From the NCBI GenBank assembly GCA_012960315.1, contig DUBN01000068.1, positions 66,498 through 130,497 of the forward strand: a stretch of 64,000 nucleotides of DNA. The letters are read 5' to 3'. Positions 28,794 to 37,340 of this stretch are shown here, in pieces (the stretch's first letter is position 1; every line of letters begins with the position of its first letter). The notes beneath the pieces are model-generated. The model had not been told where the DNA came from, searched no databases, and saw only the letters and a program-made list of their open reading frames with translations. The translations under genes were made by a program, and so were the position numbers. Source of the stretch: Acidimicrobiia bacterium. Lineage in GTDB: Bacteria > Actinomycetota > Acidimicrobiia > Acidimicrobiales > Poriferisodalaceae.

Positions 28794-29732
28794 TCAACCA
28801 AGCAACTCGTCGCGTCGCTGGGCCAGAACCTGCTGGATCTCGTCATGGTCTCCAACACAACGGATGACGAGATGTTGAGCTCCGCCTTCCACAAAGGAGC
28901 GAACGAAGTCGATCACTTGGTTGGCGGTTCCACCCTTGCATGCCTGGAAGTTGCGCATCGCTGGTGCGGGGGCGCTGTAGTAGCCCTCGAGATAGGTGTC
29001 GATGGCGGCCTCGGCTTGGGCAGGGTCGTCCATGATCGACACCGTGAGATAGATCGCGGTGGTGAGGTCGTTGAGGTTGCGGCCTGCCGCGATAGCCGCT
29101 GCCCGAAACTCCTCGTTTCTTGTCGCGAACGTTGCTGCGTCGGGACCGATGGGGAACCAGCCGTCGTGGTGTTTGGCGGTCCGTTCGATGCCAGCGCTGA
29201 CGCTCGCCGCGCTCCAGATCAACGGGCCGCCGTCGCGATGCGGGACAGGGGCCAGCACGCCTGCGTCCACGGACCAACGCCCCTCCCACGACACCGGTTC
29301 ACCGCTCCATAGGGCCCGACATAGCCGAATCCCTTCCATGTAGCGTCCTACCCGACGTTCAAAGGGGACCCCCGCTGCAGCGAACTCATGGCGCACAGCG
29401 GGGTTGTCGGGAGCGATTCCGGCACCGACGATCAGCCGGCCTTCGGAGATCTGGTCGACGGTCGCGAGCTGCTGGGCGAGCACTACCGGGTTGCGAAGCG
29501 CCGGAAGCAACACCGCCGTACCCACCTCGATCTCAGGGATCGCGCCAGCGACGCCGGCGAGGAGGGTGATCGGGTCATGTCGTGGTCGAGCCAACAGCGA
29601 GTCACCCGCCCAAATCGAGTCAAAGCCGAGGTCCGCTGCCCGCTTTGCTGCGTCGATCATCGGTCGAACCGACGGGCTCGCCTGCATGACCTTCTCGCGG
29701 GTGGGTAACAGATATCCGAGCTTCACGGCCAT
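28794..29732 (-). CDS. LLM class, probably F420-dependent, oxidoreductase
   Basis: 312 residues from the ATG at 29732 (MAVKLGYLLPTRE). Luciferase-like TIM barrel with the family segments DLGFDSIWAGDSLLARPRHD, EVGTAVLLPALRNPVVLAQQ and GRLIVGAGIAPDNP. The reading frame runs on to 29882, but that part overlaps the tail-like repeat at 29791 and is unlike the family, so the shorter start is preferred. Substrate unknown. Confidence 0.87.
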   Translation of the reverse strand: MAVKLGYLLPTREKVMQASPSVRPMIDAAKRAADLGFDSIWAGDSLLARPRHDPITLLAGVAGAIPEIEVGTAVLLPALRNPVVLAQQLATVDQISEGRLIVGAGIAPDNPAVRHEFAAAGVPFERRVGRYMEGIRLCRALWSGEPVSWEGRWSVDAGVLAPVPHRDGGPLIWSAASVSAGIERTAKHHDGWFPIGPDAATFATRNEEFRAAAIAAGRNLNDLTTAIYLTVSIMDDPAQAEAAIDTYLEGYYSAPAPAMRNFQACKGGTANQVIDFVRSFVEGGAQHLVIRCVGDHDEIQQVLAQRRDELLG

Positions 29733-29790
29733 GGTCCGATTCTCCCAGATGGGTACGGCGACTGCACGGCCCGCTCCTTCTGCTGTGTCT

Positions 29791-29817
29791 CTCGGGGCAG
29801 ACCCTGTATCGCCACCA
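29791..29817 (+). repeat. degenerate tRNA-tail repeat
   Basis: CTCGGGGCAGACCCTGTATCGCCACCA: a good match to the tail consensus with one C lost, + orientation. Lies just upstream of the minus-strand LLM gene. Confidence 0.55.
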
Positions 29818-29898
29818 TTCGAAAACCCTGGCTGGACACGGTTCGCGGCACTTGAGTCGATGGTCGGCGGGTCCGGATCCATGTCCGCGATGTCTGGG

Positions 29899-30702
29899 CT
29901 AGTTGGGGGCTAGAACTTCGGTGAGGATCGTGTTGATCTGGTCAGGAGCTTCGTAGGGGCTCCAGTGACCGGCGTTTGTGATGGTGTGGCATTTCGCGTC
30001 GGGACGTGAACCCAAGATGAGGTTGAGGCGGACGCTGGGGTCGCCGCCGCCGAACGCGTCGCGGTCGCTGTAGACCACATGCAATTCTGCGGTCAGTTGG
30101 CCGATCACGTCGAGGAGCAGCGTCGAGGACGGGATCGAGCCGGACTTGAATCGTGTTCTGGCTTGGCCATCAAGATGGATACCTAGAGCGGTGTCGTCAG
30201 CGGTATGGGGGTTCGCGAACATGAAACGGATCAACTCATCGCGTGGACCTCTTCGCGGTCCGCCTGCTACAAGCGCATTGATCCCGAGGCCACCGGCGGA
30301 GATGACTACGAGATGTTGGGCGCGTTGGCCCATTCGGTGCGCAGCCAACCCAGCGACGATGCCACCGAAAGAAAAACCGACGATATCGAGCTGCGTTTCT
30401 GCTCCGATCACGGCGTCAGTGATTTGGACCAATGAGTCTGCAAGGTGTTGCGCGTCAGGCGGGCCAGTGAGCGATTCCGAATCACCGAATCCTGGAAGAT
30501 CGGGGACCACCACCCGGTTCCGTTGAGACAAGGGGCCGATGTTGCGAACCCAATGAGTCCAACAGCCGCTGGCACCATGCACCAGAAGGACAACTGGTCC
30601 AGCTCCCCAGCTCCGACAGGTAACGGCCCGGCCATTGATGTCAATATCGTCGCGATCAGCGATGGCGTCGAGCTGATCAACCACAGACGGCGTGTCATTC
30701 AT
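29899..30702 (-). CDS. alpha/beta hydrolase
   Basis: 267 residues from ATG 30702 (a GTG at 30723 is possible). Oxyanion motif LLVHGASGCWTHW, nucleophile elbow VGFSFGG (Ser), and catalytic His in NAGHWSPYEAP. Overall it resembles meta-cleavage C-C hydrolases (BphD/MhpC type) or esterases. The LigAB-type ring-cleavage genes 2 kb away would fit a ring-fission product hydrolase, but this is inference. Confidence 0.8.
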   Translation of the reverse strand: MNDTPSVVDQLDAIADRDDIDINGRAVTCRSWGAGPVVLLVHGASGCWTHWVRNIGPLSQRNRVVVPDLPGFGDSESLTGPPDAQHLADSLVQITDAVIGAETQLDIVGFSFGGIVAGLAAHRMGQRAQHLVVISAGGLGINALVAGGPRRGPRDELIRFMFANPHTADDTALGIHLDGQARTRFKSGSIPSSTLLLDVIGQLTAELHVVYSDRDAFGGGDPSVRLNLILGSRPDAKCHTITNAGHWSPYEAPDQINTILTEVLAPN

Positions 30703-30912
30703 GGCTGGCCGCCCACAGATCACTGAACGGTGTTGGCATGTTCACCGTCCCATCATGCATCAGCTAGACGAACTTTTATGTGGAGATTCACCGTGAACAT
30801 CACGGAGCCGTATCTGACGACTTAGAGCGAGTTGGTAGGGGGAGATATTAGCGAACACGTTTCCCGAGCTAACGGAAGACGAAAACCGGGCCGTGACCTA
30901 AGCTGAACACCT

Positions 30913-31071
30913 GTGATTTCAGGGGCGGCACGTCGAGAACACGACAAAGCCGAAGCTGCCGAGAAGGACTCCTACATTGATCCTGACACTGGGTTTCAGG
31001 TTTTCACCGCCCAGTATCTGAAAAGCAGAGTTTGGTGTTGTAGCACTGGATGTCGTCATTGTCCGTGGTAA
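30913..31071 (+). CDS. DUF5522-like small Cys protein
   Basis: 52 residues starting with GTG. A charged N-terminal helix precedes the family pattern YIDPDTGFQVFTAQYL and a C-terminal cluster CCSTGCRHCPW, matching my memory of the small DUF5522 family. Four Cys and one His suggest metal binding. Unknown function. Followed at 31078 by GACAAAAGACCGGTCTC, which may be a terminator for the opposite strand. Confidence 0.65.
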   Translation: MISGAARREHDKAEAAEKDSYIDPDTGFQVFTAQYLKSRVWCCSTGCRHCPW

Positions 31072-31210
31072 CAAAACGACAAAAGACCGGTCTCAAAGGA
31101 GCGCCCTCCACAGATCGCATCACAAGGTATTGAGTCGAGAACTTTGGTGATGTGCGCATCTAGTTGTGCTTGCTGGGCCCAGTTGGGACCGACACGTTAT
31201 GTTGCGTTCT

Positions 31211-31603
31211 ATGAACATGACTGAGGAGCGGCGGGCAGAACTAGAGACAGAGATTGAGGCTTTCATGGCTCGATACAACACCGCCTTCGTCAGTGGAACC
31301 CGAGAGGATCTGCAGGCGCTGGTGCACTTGCCGGTGATCTATGTGTCTGAGACCGAGGCACAGGTGCGCGAACGGTACCCCTTCGACCCGGAGCGCATGC
31401 GCGAAGCCACCGGATTCCACCATCCAGAGACTCGAACTCGGATCGTCCACCTCGAAGAAACCCGCGCACATCTAACGATCGAGGGCACACGTCACCGCGA
31501 GGACGGTTCGGTCATCGAATCGATCGACAGCTTTTACATCCTTCACAAACGCGACGGCGAGTGGGGCGTGTCTGTGTTCTCGGGTATTAGGGGCGCTCGA
31601 TAG
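31211..31603 (+). CDS. NTF2/SnoaL-like protein
   Basis: About 130 residues of the NTF2-like alpha+beta barrel: an N-terminal helix pair (ELETEIEAFMARYNTAFVSG) then four strands ending with SIDSFYILHKRDGEWGVSVFSG. Start uncertain among ATGs at 31199, 31211 and 31217; none has a strong ribosome site. Members are small-molecule isomerases, cyclases or binding proteins. Confidence 0.65.
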   Translation: MNMTEERRAELETEIEAFMARYNTAFVSGTREDLQALVHLPVIYVSETEAQVRERYPFDPERMREATGFHHPETRTRIVHLEETRAHLTIEGTRHREDGSVIESIDSFYILHKRDGEWGVSVFSGIRGAR

Positions 31604-31620
31604 GACCCCGTTATTTCATT

Positions 31621-32166
31621 TCACGGTTTGAAGTGCCTGGTGAATTGGAGTAAATCGTCGAGCCAGTCGTAGAGGGCGATCGTTGCTTCATCACCCAGAT
31701 CTGCTTGGCCCGAATCTCGGGCGACGGGGATGCGCAACGTTGTGGGGTACAGCCGATCGGTGAGAGTTCCGCAGGTGCGAACTAGGTTCTCGCGAACGTT
31801 TTCGCCATCCTGAGAGGGTGGGCCAATGCTGGCGATGGCTACAAAGCGGTCGATGAGACAGCCATTTCCCATAGGTCGAGAAAGCCAGTCAATGGCATTC
31901 TTGAGAGCTCCGGGGATGCCGTGGTTGTACTCGGGGGTGAAAATTATAATGAGCTCGCTGTTCGAGACATCATTTTTGAGTGCAGTCACAGCGGCGGGCT
32001 CCGCCGCTTCAAAGTCCTCGTTGAACAGAGGGAGAGTTTCTAAATCAGGCCACAGAAGAGCGCACATATAGTCGAGGTATTCAGCGGCACCTAACGCTGC
32101 GGTTCTATTTAACGAGCTAGCGCTAAGGCTTCCCAACAAAAGGGTGCAACCAGGTCGGTCATCCAT
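31621..32166 (-). CDS. NADPH-dependent FMN reductase family protein
   Basis: About 181 residues, flavodoxin-like. LLLGSLSASSLNR is the FMN phosphate loop and TPEYNHGIPGALKNAIDWLSR is the diagnostic family motif. Start is ATG 32166 or GTG 32184. It reduces flavin or quinone with NAD(P)H and could feed reduced flavin to monooxygenases of the region. Confidence 0.85.
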   Translation of the reverse strand: MDDRPGCTLLLGSLSASSLNRTAALGAAEYLDYMCALLWPDLETLPLFNEDFEAAEPAAVTALKNDVSNSELIIIFTPEYNHGIPGALKNAIDWLSRPMGNGCLIDRFVAIASIGPPSQDGENVRENLVRTCGTLTDRLYPTTLRIPVARDSGQADLGDEATIALYDWLDDLLQFTRHFKP

Positions 32167-32462
32167 CCCAACGACAGTAATCACCGCCTCGACACTCTGT
32201 TGTTTTAGACCCGTATCTTCCCTGAGAAACCGGGCGCTCTTTCACCGAAACACAAACGAGGTCGGTAACGCCAGAGCGATGGGCTCCGTGTCACCCATAT
32301 TCTGCGGTTTGGCTACAACCCGGCTCGTAAGAGCTGATTCGCGTCTCGGGATCGAACCAGTACTGACTAAATTATTCGGATGGCGGACGGGGACGATGAT
32401 TACGACATCAGTTACATCGCCAAAGGCAGCGGCACGCGAACCAACGAAGGCAAGGGCTGACC

Positions 32463-33314
32463 ATGGCTGACATCGTTCTCTCCGTCGCAGCGAGTCACGC
32501 TCCGGGTCTGGCTGGGTTGTATTCCGGCGCCCCCGAAGACACCAAAGCCGAGGTCGACAAGATGTACGGGACCATGGGTGCGGAAATCACGGCTGCGGAT
32601 CTCGACGTGCTGATTCTCGTCGGCAACGACCATCTGGCCAACTCCAGAGTCCTTGAGTACCCCAATTTTCTCGTCGGTATGGCCGCTGAACACACGGGAC
32701 CATACGAGTGGTTCAAGCCCTGGTTGAACTGCCGGGACTACACGCTGGAGGGTCGCCCTGAGGTTGCTGAGGCGCTGATTTCGGGAATGGCCCGCCGAGG
32801 TGTCCAGTTTTTCGGCCGCCGCGAGAATCTCTGCTATGACGACAACTTGTCCATTCCGACGGTGCTGTGCGACCTCGACACCAACGATGTGCCCGTCGTT
32901 CCCGTTCTGATGAACTGCAACGTACCGCCGATACCCGATCAGCGACAGTGCTACGCCGTCGGAGAGGCGCTCGGCGACATCATCCGAAATGACCTACCGA
33001 ACGGTATGCGAGTGGGTCTGTTCGGGTCTGGGGGCCTGTCGCATGAACCTGGCGGGAAGCGCTACTTCTTCATCGACCAGGAGTTCGACCACTGGTTTAT
33101 GGACATGCTCGAAGAGGGTGATCACGACAAGCTGTTGAATGAGGCAACGCCTGAACGTATGGAGGAGTCAGGGGCCGGGGGAACGGCTGAACTGTTCGCC
33201 TGGTTCGTGGTCCTCGGCGCAATAGGCAACCAGCCGTGTAGTCGACTCGGCTATACGGCCTACGACAACTTCAAGTGCGGTGTCGGTGCCGTGCGCTGGC
33301 AGATGGGAAGCTGA
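32463..33314 (+). CDS. LigB-type extradiol ring-cleavage dioxygenase, large subunit
   Basis: Class III extradiol dioxygenase of 283 residues. His in the N-terminal SVAASHAPGLAG segment and in VGNDHLANS are the expected Fe(II) ligands, and GLFGSGGLSHEPGG holds the conserved catalytic His region. Opens catechol-type or protocatechuate-like rings. Its stop overlaps the start of the small subunit (TGATG), so both are made together. Substrate unknown. Confidence 0.87.
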   Translation: MADIVLSVAASHAPGLAGLYSGAPEDTKAEVDKMYGTMGAEITAADLDVLILVGNDHLANSRVLEYPNFLVGMAAEHTGPYEWFKPWLNCRDYTLEGRPEVAEALISGMARRGVQFFGRRENLCYDDNLSIPTVLCDLDTNDVPVVPVLMNCNVPPIPDQRQCYAVGEALGDIIRNDLPNGMRVGLFGSGGLSHEPGGKRYFFIDQEFDHWFMDMLEEGDHDKLLNEATPERMEESGAGGTAELFAWFVVLGAIGNQPCSRLGYTAYDNFKCGVGAVRWQMGS

Positions 33315-33637
33315 TGGCCTTCGAACAGGTCGACAAGACATTGGTAACGCACGACCTAGTGCAAGATCTCAAGTGGGATGCTGACCTTCGTGCCCAGTTC
33401 GAGGCCGATCAGACCTCTGTCCTTGACTGCTACGCCCTGAAACCTGAGGAGCGAACGGCCATCGAGACTGGCGACTTTCGCAAGCTTTACGAAATGGGAC
33501 TGCACCCATATCTCGGTGGCCAGTTGGCCCGGCTGATATACGGCAACGCCGCAGGACCCGATGCGACGAGGGCGGTTAACCGGTTGATCGCGTCGCTAAC
33601 AGGCGAGGAACGCCCCGACGATCGCACCACAACCTGA
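33314..33637 (+). CDS. LigA-type dioxygenase small subunit
   Basis: 107 residues, all helical, with the LigA pattern LVQDLKWDADLRAQFEADQ and later YEMGLHPYLGGQLARL. It forms the lid of the LigAB heterotetramer active site. The ATG overlaps the ligB stop by one base. Confidence 0.85.
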   Translation: MAFEQVDKTLVTHDLVQDLKWDADLRAQFEADQTSVLDCYALKPEERTAIETGDFRKLYEMGLHPYLGGQLARLIYGNAAGPDATRAVNRLIASLTGEERPDDRTTT

Positions 33638-33773
33638 CCCCATGACGAGACAGCAACTGCTAGCCAACAAGACGACCAACCGAGCCAAGGACGCCCCCGC
33701 ACGACTTCCATGGAGCGCAACCGGTCTCACTGACCCGCGCCACTGACCCCCTGCCCACGGGCAGAAGCAATCA

Positions 33774-34697
33774 ATGGTCGACATCGGTCAGAATGGACCC
33801 ATGCCGCTCCATCCTCAAATTGAAGCCATCACTGCTTCCATGCCCATCCACAGTTTCAAGGAGCTGGACGTCGATGACGCACGCCAAGCCCACGCCGCGG
33901 GTGCGGCGGGGCGACCGAAGGGCCCGGACATGGCCGATGTCAGCGAGTTCGTCATCGGTGGCTGTGAAGTGACGCGTCTCCGACCGAAGAATGCGGACGG
34001 TTCGGCTGTCGTGTTCTTCCACGGCGGCGGATGGGTGCTCGGAAGCCGGGCGACGCACGACGGCCCGTGCCGCCACCTCGCGGCACGGTCGGCCGCCACG
34101 GTGTTCAACGTCGAGTACCGACTAGCCCCCGAACACCCCTTCCCCGCGGCCCACGACGACGCGGTCGAAGTGACCCGGGCGTTGCTGTCTGGAGCGGACG
34201 AATCCATCGATGGCTCGCGCGTAGCGGTCGCTGGCGATTCCGCTGGCGGCAACCTTGCTGTGGCCGCGGCATTAGCGCTGAGCGATGAGCCGGCTTCCCT
34301 TGCCGCACTCTTGTTGATCTACCCAGCCCTCGACGCCACGATGAGTACCGCCAGTTACCTAGAGTTCGCGGACGGACCATTTCTAACGGCCAGCGACATG
34401 GCCTGGTTCTATGACACCTATGCCCGGGGAACGGACCCGCGCGACCAGCGGCTCTCCCCAGCGTGGGCGGCGAAGCTCGACGGATTACCTCCAACGCTCG
34501 TCATCACCGCCTCACACGATGTCCTGCGAGACGAGGGCGAAGAGTTCGCAAGAGCGATGGCGGCCGCTGGTTGCGACGCCAGTGCCTCTCGACACGTTGG
34601 GGCAACGCACGGTTTCTTCGGCTGGAGCCACGCCGCTGCGCCCAGTCGCACCGCCATGACACTCGCGGCCGGTTGGCTGTCGGAGACCCTTAGCTAA
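33774..34697 (+). CDS. alpha/beta hydrolase, hormone-sensitive-lipase family
   Basis: 307 residues (ATG 33774; MPLHPQ at 33801 is an equally good start). HGGGW oxyanion motif, EYRLAPEHPFPAA segment, nucleophile in GDSAGGN, Asp/His near HDVLRDEG and GATHGFFGW. An esterase for short-chain esters, or a lactonase. GC-rich like the LigAB pair 140 bp upstream. Confidence 0.88.
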   Translation: MVDIGQNGPMPLHPQIEAITASMPIHSFKELDVDDARQAHAAGAAGRPKGPDMADVSEFVIGGCEVTRLRPKNADGSAVVFFHGGGWVLGSRATHDGPCRHLAARSAATVFNVEYRLAPEHPFPAAHDDAVEVTRALLSGADESIDGSRVAVAGDSAGGNLAVAAALALSDEPASLAALLLIYPALDATMSTASYLEFADGPFLTASDMAWFYDTYARGTDPRDQRLSPAWAAKLDGLPPTLVITASHDVLRDEGEEFARAMAAAGCDASASRHVGATHGFFGWSHAAAPSRTAMTLAAGWLSETLS

Positions 34698-34854
34698 CGC
34701 CCAGATACGCGTGATGAGTTCTCGGTGTGTGTTCCCTGTGTGACAAGTGGCCGCGAAACATGAAGTGGTGACGAGAGTTGCTCAGTTGTCGGTGCCGCCA
34801 TTGTTCGTCGGTCTCCTGATTTTGGTGCGTTAGGACGCGTGTAACTTCTCAACG

Positions 34855-35268
34855 GTGAACCGCGAACGTTTGTATGAGACCTGCCTCGCTCAACCCGAAG
34901 CAGTGGAAGAGCATCCGTTCGGACCTGACTTAACTGTGTTCAAAGTGGTCCAGAAAGTGTTTGTGATCGCCACAGCACACGGCGACCTCACCGTGAACGT
35001 GAAATGTGATCCCGAGGTAGCCGAAACGCTGCGCGGCACGTATGACTCTGTACGGGCTATGAGTGTTTGGCCCAAACACTGGAACTGGGTTGATATCAGT
35101 GCTGGGGAAGTAGCAGACACCGAACTTGAACAGTGGATAGAGGATTCCTATGACCTTGTTGTCGACAAGCTTCCCCAAGTTCACAAACTGCGCCTACAAG
35201 GAGAGGTTCGTTCGTTGTTGCATCCAATGATGGACGAGCCCGCTCCGCCACGTGAATCTATACGTTGA
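34855..35268 (+). CDS. MmcQ/YjbR family protein
   Basis: 137 residues with the YjbR fold (CyaY-like DNA-binding): RLYETCLAQPEAVEEHPFGP at the start, VKCDPEVAETLRGTYDSV in the middle and PKHWNWVDISAGEVADTELEQWIEDSY at the end. Precise role unknown across the family. Confidence 0.85.
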   Translation: MNRERLYETCLAQPEAVEEHPFGPDLTVFKVVQKVFVIATAHGDLTVNVKCDPEVAETLRGTYDSVRAMSVWPKHWNWVDISAGEVADTELEQWIEDSYDLVVDKLPQVHKLRLQGEVRSLLHPMMDEPAPPRESIR

Positions 35269-35293
35269 GTCGTTGAGCCCGGCTGGACATGTG

Positions 35294-36484
35294 TTATTTG
35301 GTTGAGGACTGAGCGACCTTGGGTTGAGGACCCCCTGTTCCAGCAGTGAGCTTCCACCCGACAGCTAATAGAACGACCATTGTGACTGAAGTGACCAGCC
35401 ACGCAGCGGTGTTTCCGACGGTGGCATAGACCGCTGCTAAGCCAAGCGCTGCCACGGCCGCTGTACCTACCTCAATAGCGCTTGCCAGTCCCTGCGCAGC
35501 GGCTTGGCGATCTTCGGGTACGGAAGCTGAAACCAGCATTGGGCCAGAGGGAAATCCGATCCCCTCTGCAAATCCGCACCCCACAGTGAGCAATATCAGC
35601 GCTAGAAGCCCTGGAAACAGACCGAACAAAGCAGAGAAAACAGCGCAGGTAGCTACCATCGCGACTGCCCATTTTCGAGAGCCGTACTGTTGGGCGAGTT
35701 TGCCGCCCCATGGTGCTAATACGGCGATGGGTAGAGCGATAAAGGTCACCACCACACCGATCTGCCATTGAGAGGCGCCACGGTGGTCCATCTCGAGAAT
35801 CCACACCGACTCGAACGCCCCGATAAACACGAAATACGCGGACACCACCGCACACGCTCCCAGCAGATGCCGGTTTCTTATCAGGTCAATTAGACGCCGA
35901 CGCTCTATATCTTTGGCGGCGGTGTCGCTTTGGGCGCGCCACGCGGTGGGAATAAGTAGTGCTAAAAGGACTGCCATGGTCCAGAACGGGACGCGGAAAC
36001 CGCCGAGAGCATTAAGGGCTGCAGCGGCAGCCGGCCCGACAACAAATCCGGCAACGTCGAAAGCTCCGAGACGTCCCAAGTTGCGGCCAAGGTTTTGGGG
36101 GTCGGCGACAATCACTGTGCGTCGAGCAGCTGGTTGAGCCGCACCAAACGCCACGCCCATCAATACACGCCCCAGCATAAACTGCCAAAATTCTGTGGCT
36201 ACTGCTACGACAACTAGCCCGGCGAGACCTAACAAAAGCCCTGAGCGCAGCATCCACGGTGCCCGACCCCGATCTGCTTGAGGCCCTAGTAGTAATGCTG
36301 CGACGAAAGCAGCTCCCAATCCGGCAGCGACAGACACACCAATGCCGAACTCAGAAAACCCAAGGTTGTTACGAAACTCGGCTAACAGCGTTACAACACT
36401 CGCCAAGCCCGCCGACATTCCAAAGACGGTCAGGTAATAGGGCAACAAATTTGGTCCCGATATAGGAGTATTTGGCGATGTCAT
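35294..36484 (-). CDS. MFS transporter
   Basis: 396 residues from ATG 36484 (AGGAC upstream), 12 predicted helices. The loop LLGPQADRGRAPWMLRSGL is the motif A equivalent, and GRVLMGVAFGAAQPAARR follows in helix 4. Substrate unknown; drug:proton type look. Convergent with the YjbR gene. Confidence 0.85.
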   Translation of the reverse strand: MTSPNTPISGPNLLPYYLTVFGMSAGLASVVTLLAEFRNNLGFSEFGIGVSVAAGLGAAFVAALLLGPQADRGRAPWMLRSGLLLGLAGLVVVAVATEFWQFMLGRVLMGVAFGAAQPAARRTVIVADPQNLGRNLGRLGAFDVAGFVVGPAAAAALNALGGFRVPFWTMAVLLALLIPTAWRAQSDTAAKDIERRRLIDLIRNRHLLGACAVVSAYFVFIGAFESVWILEMDHRGASQWQIGVVVTFIALPIAVLAPWGGKLAQQYGSRKWAVAMVATCAVFSALFGLFPGLLALILLTVGCGFAEGIGFPSGPMLVSASVPEDRQAAAQGLASAIEVGTAAVAALGLAAVYATVGNTAAWLVTSVTMVVLLAVGWKLTAGTGGPQPKVAQSSTK

Positions 36485-36838
36485 AGTGGTCGCGAGTCCT
36501 AGGCCGTATCGGAAGACAGGATGGTAGCGGCTGAACCTTCGATTCTTGCGACCTTTCCACTTCCTCATTTATTGGAGAGCGGCGGATGTTTCCCGTATCA
36601 CCACACCGATAATCACACATGTTGAAATTCAGGGCGTTGATCAAGTTGACTCAATGCTGTACTTGCTTGACGAAGACGATGACAAGGCCGTGGCCTTAGA
36701 CGACAACAGATCGCCCCAGAGGGATGACCCATGTCAGGTCGATCGAAGAGGCGTTAACTGCCCGGCGATCTGTAGGAGCTGTCAGTCTCGGTGATTGGCT
36801 TGGAATCGGTAGTGTTAGACGGACGAAAGGTGACGAAG

Positions 36839-37135
36839 ATGTCTCACACAGTGGTAGTTGAATTCCCGTGCGCCGAGGGCAAGGGAGCACAGTTCTTAGA
36901 AGCACTGCGCGGTGCTCTTCCCGACACCCGCGACTTTGAGGGGTGTGAGTTGGTTGAGACCTACACACACCAAGATGACCACGACAAGATTTTGCTTTGG
37001 GAGAAGTGGGCAGCGAAGCCAAATCAAGAGGCTTACCTCAACTGGCGAGCCGAGACCGGCATGCTGGACCTCATTGGGCCGTTCTTAGCTGGTGCCCCAT
37101 CATTTATTCATCTTGATCACCATGCAGATGTGTGA
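36839..37135 (+). CDS. antibiotic biosynthesis monooxygenase (ABM) domain protein
   Basis: 98-residue dimeric alpha+beta barrel: HTVVVEFPCAEGKGAQFLEALR, then CELVETYTHQDDHDKILLWEKWA, a typical ABM pair. The ATG at 36839 follows AAAGGTGA. May act as a cofactor-free oxygenase or quinol monooxygenase. The 270 bp before it show no convincing gene. Confidence 0.8.
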   Translation: MSHTVVVEFPCAEGKGAQFLEALRGALPDTRDFEGCELVETYTHQDDHDKILLWEKWAAKPNQEAYLNWRAETGMLDLIGPFLAGAPSFIHLDHHADV

Positions 37136-37149
37136 TCTGAGTTAACTGA

Positions 37150-37178
37150 AACGACAAAAGACCGCCCCGAAGGACAGC
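37150..37178 (-). terminator. possible terminator for the downstream CaiB gene
   Basis: On the minus strand a short stem closed by a TTCG tetraloop (GTCC-TTCG-GGGC) is followed by GGTCTTTTGTC. The same AAAAGACC..CCCCGAAGG pattern appears at 49.8 kb, also after a minus-strand gene. Confidence 0.4.
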
Positions 37179-37229
37179 ATCGGGCATCAAAGCCTCCACC
37201 TTGGGCTGCTGGGTTGCCCTTGTGTGGAG

Positions 37230-37257
37230 TTCGGGTCGCGTCCTGTCTCGCTCACAT
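37230..37257 (+). repeat. degenerate tRNA-tail repeat
   Basis: TTCGGGTCGCGTCCTGTCTCGCTCACAT: weak but same-orientation match to the tail consensus. Together with the copy at 38785 it brackets the single CaiB gene. Confidence 0.4.
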
Positions 37258-37340
37258 CGAAACATTACGAGTGAGACAGCCCACGACCAAGTATCAGGCA
37301 CCGGCATGGCCCGTCAACAGACGCGCCGAGGCGAGCTAGC

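Noticed and set aside
32345-32370. TCTCGGGATCGAACCAGTACTGAC as another tail repeat
   Set aside because: Shares the T-arm-like TCGAACCAGTA but not GTATCGCCCAC, so too weak to count.
36546-36794. 82-residue ORF with several Cys and Asp-rich middle
   Set aside because: No ribosome site and no recognisable pattern; Cys spacing looks random. Could be revisited if conserved.
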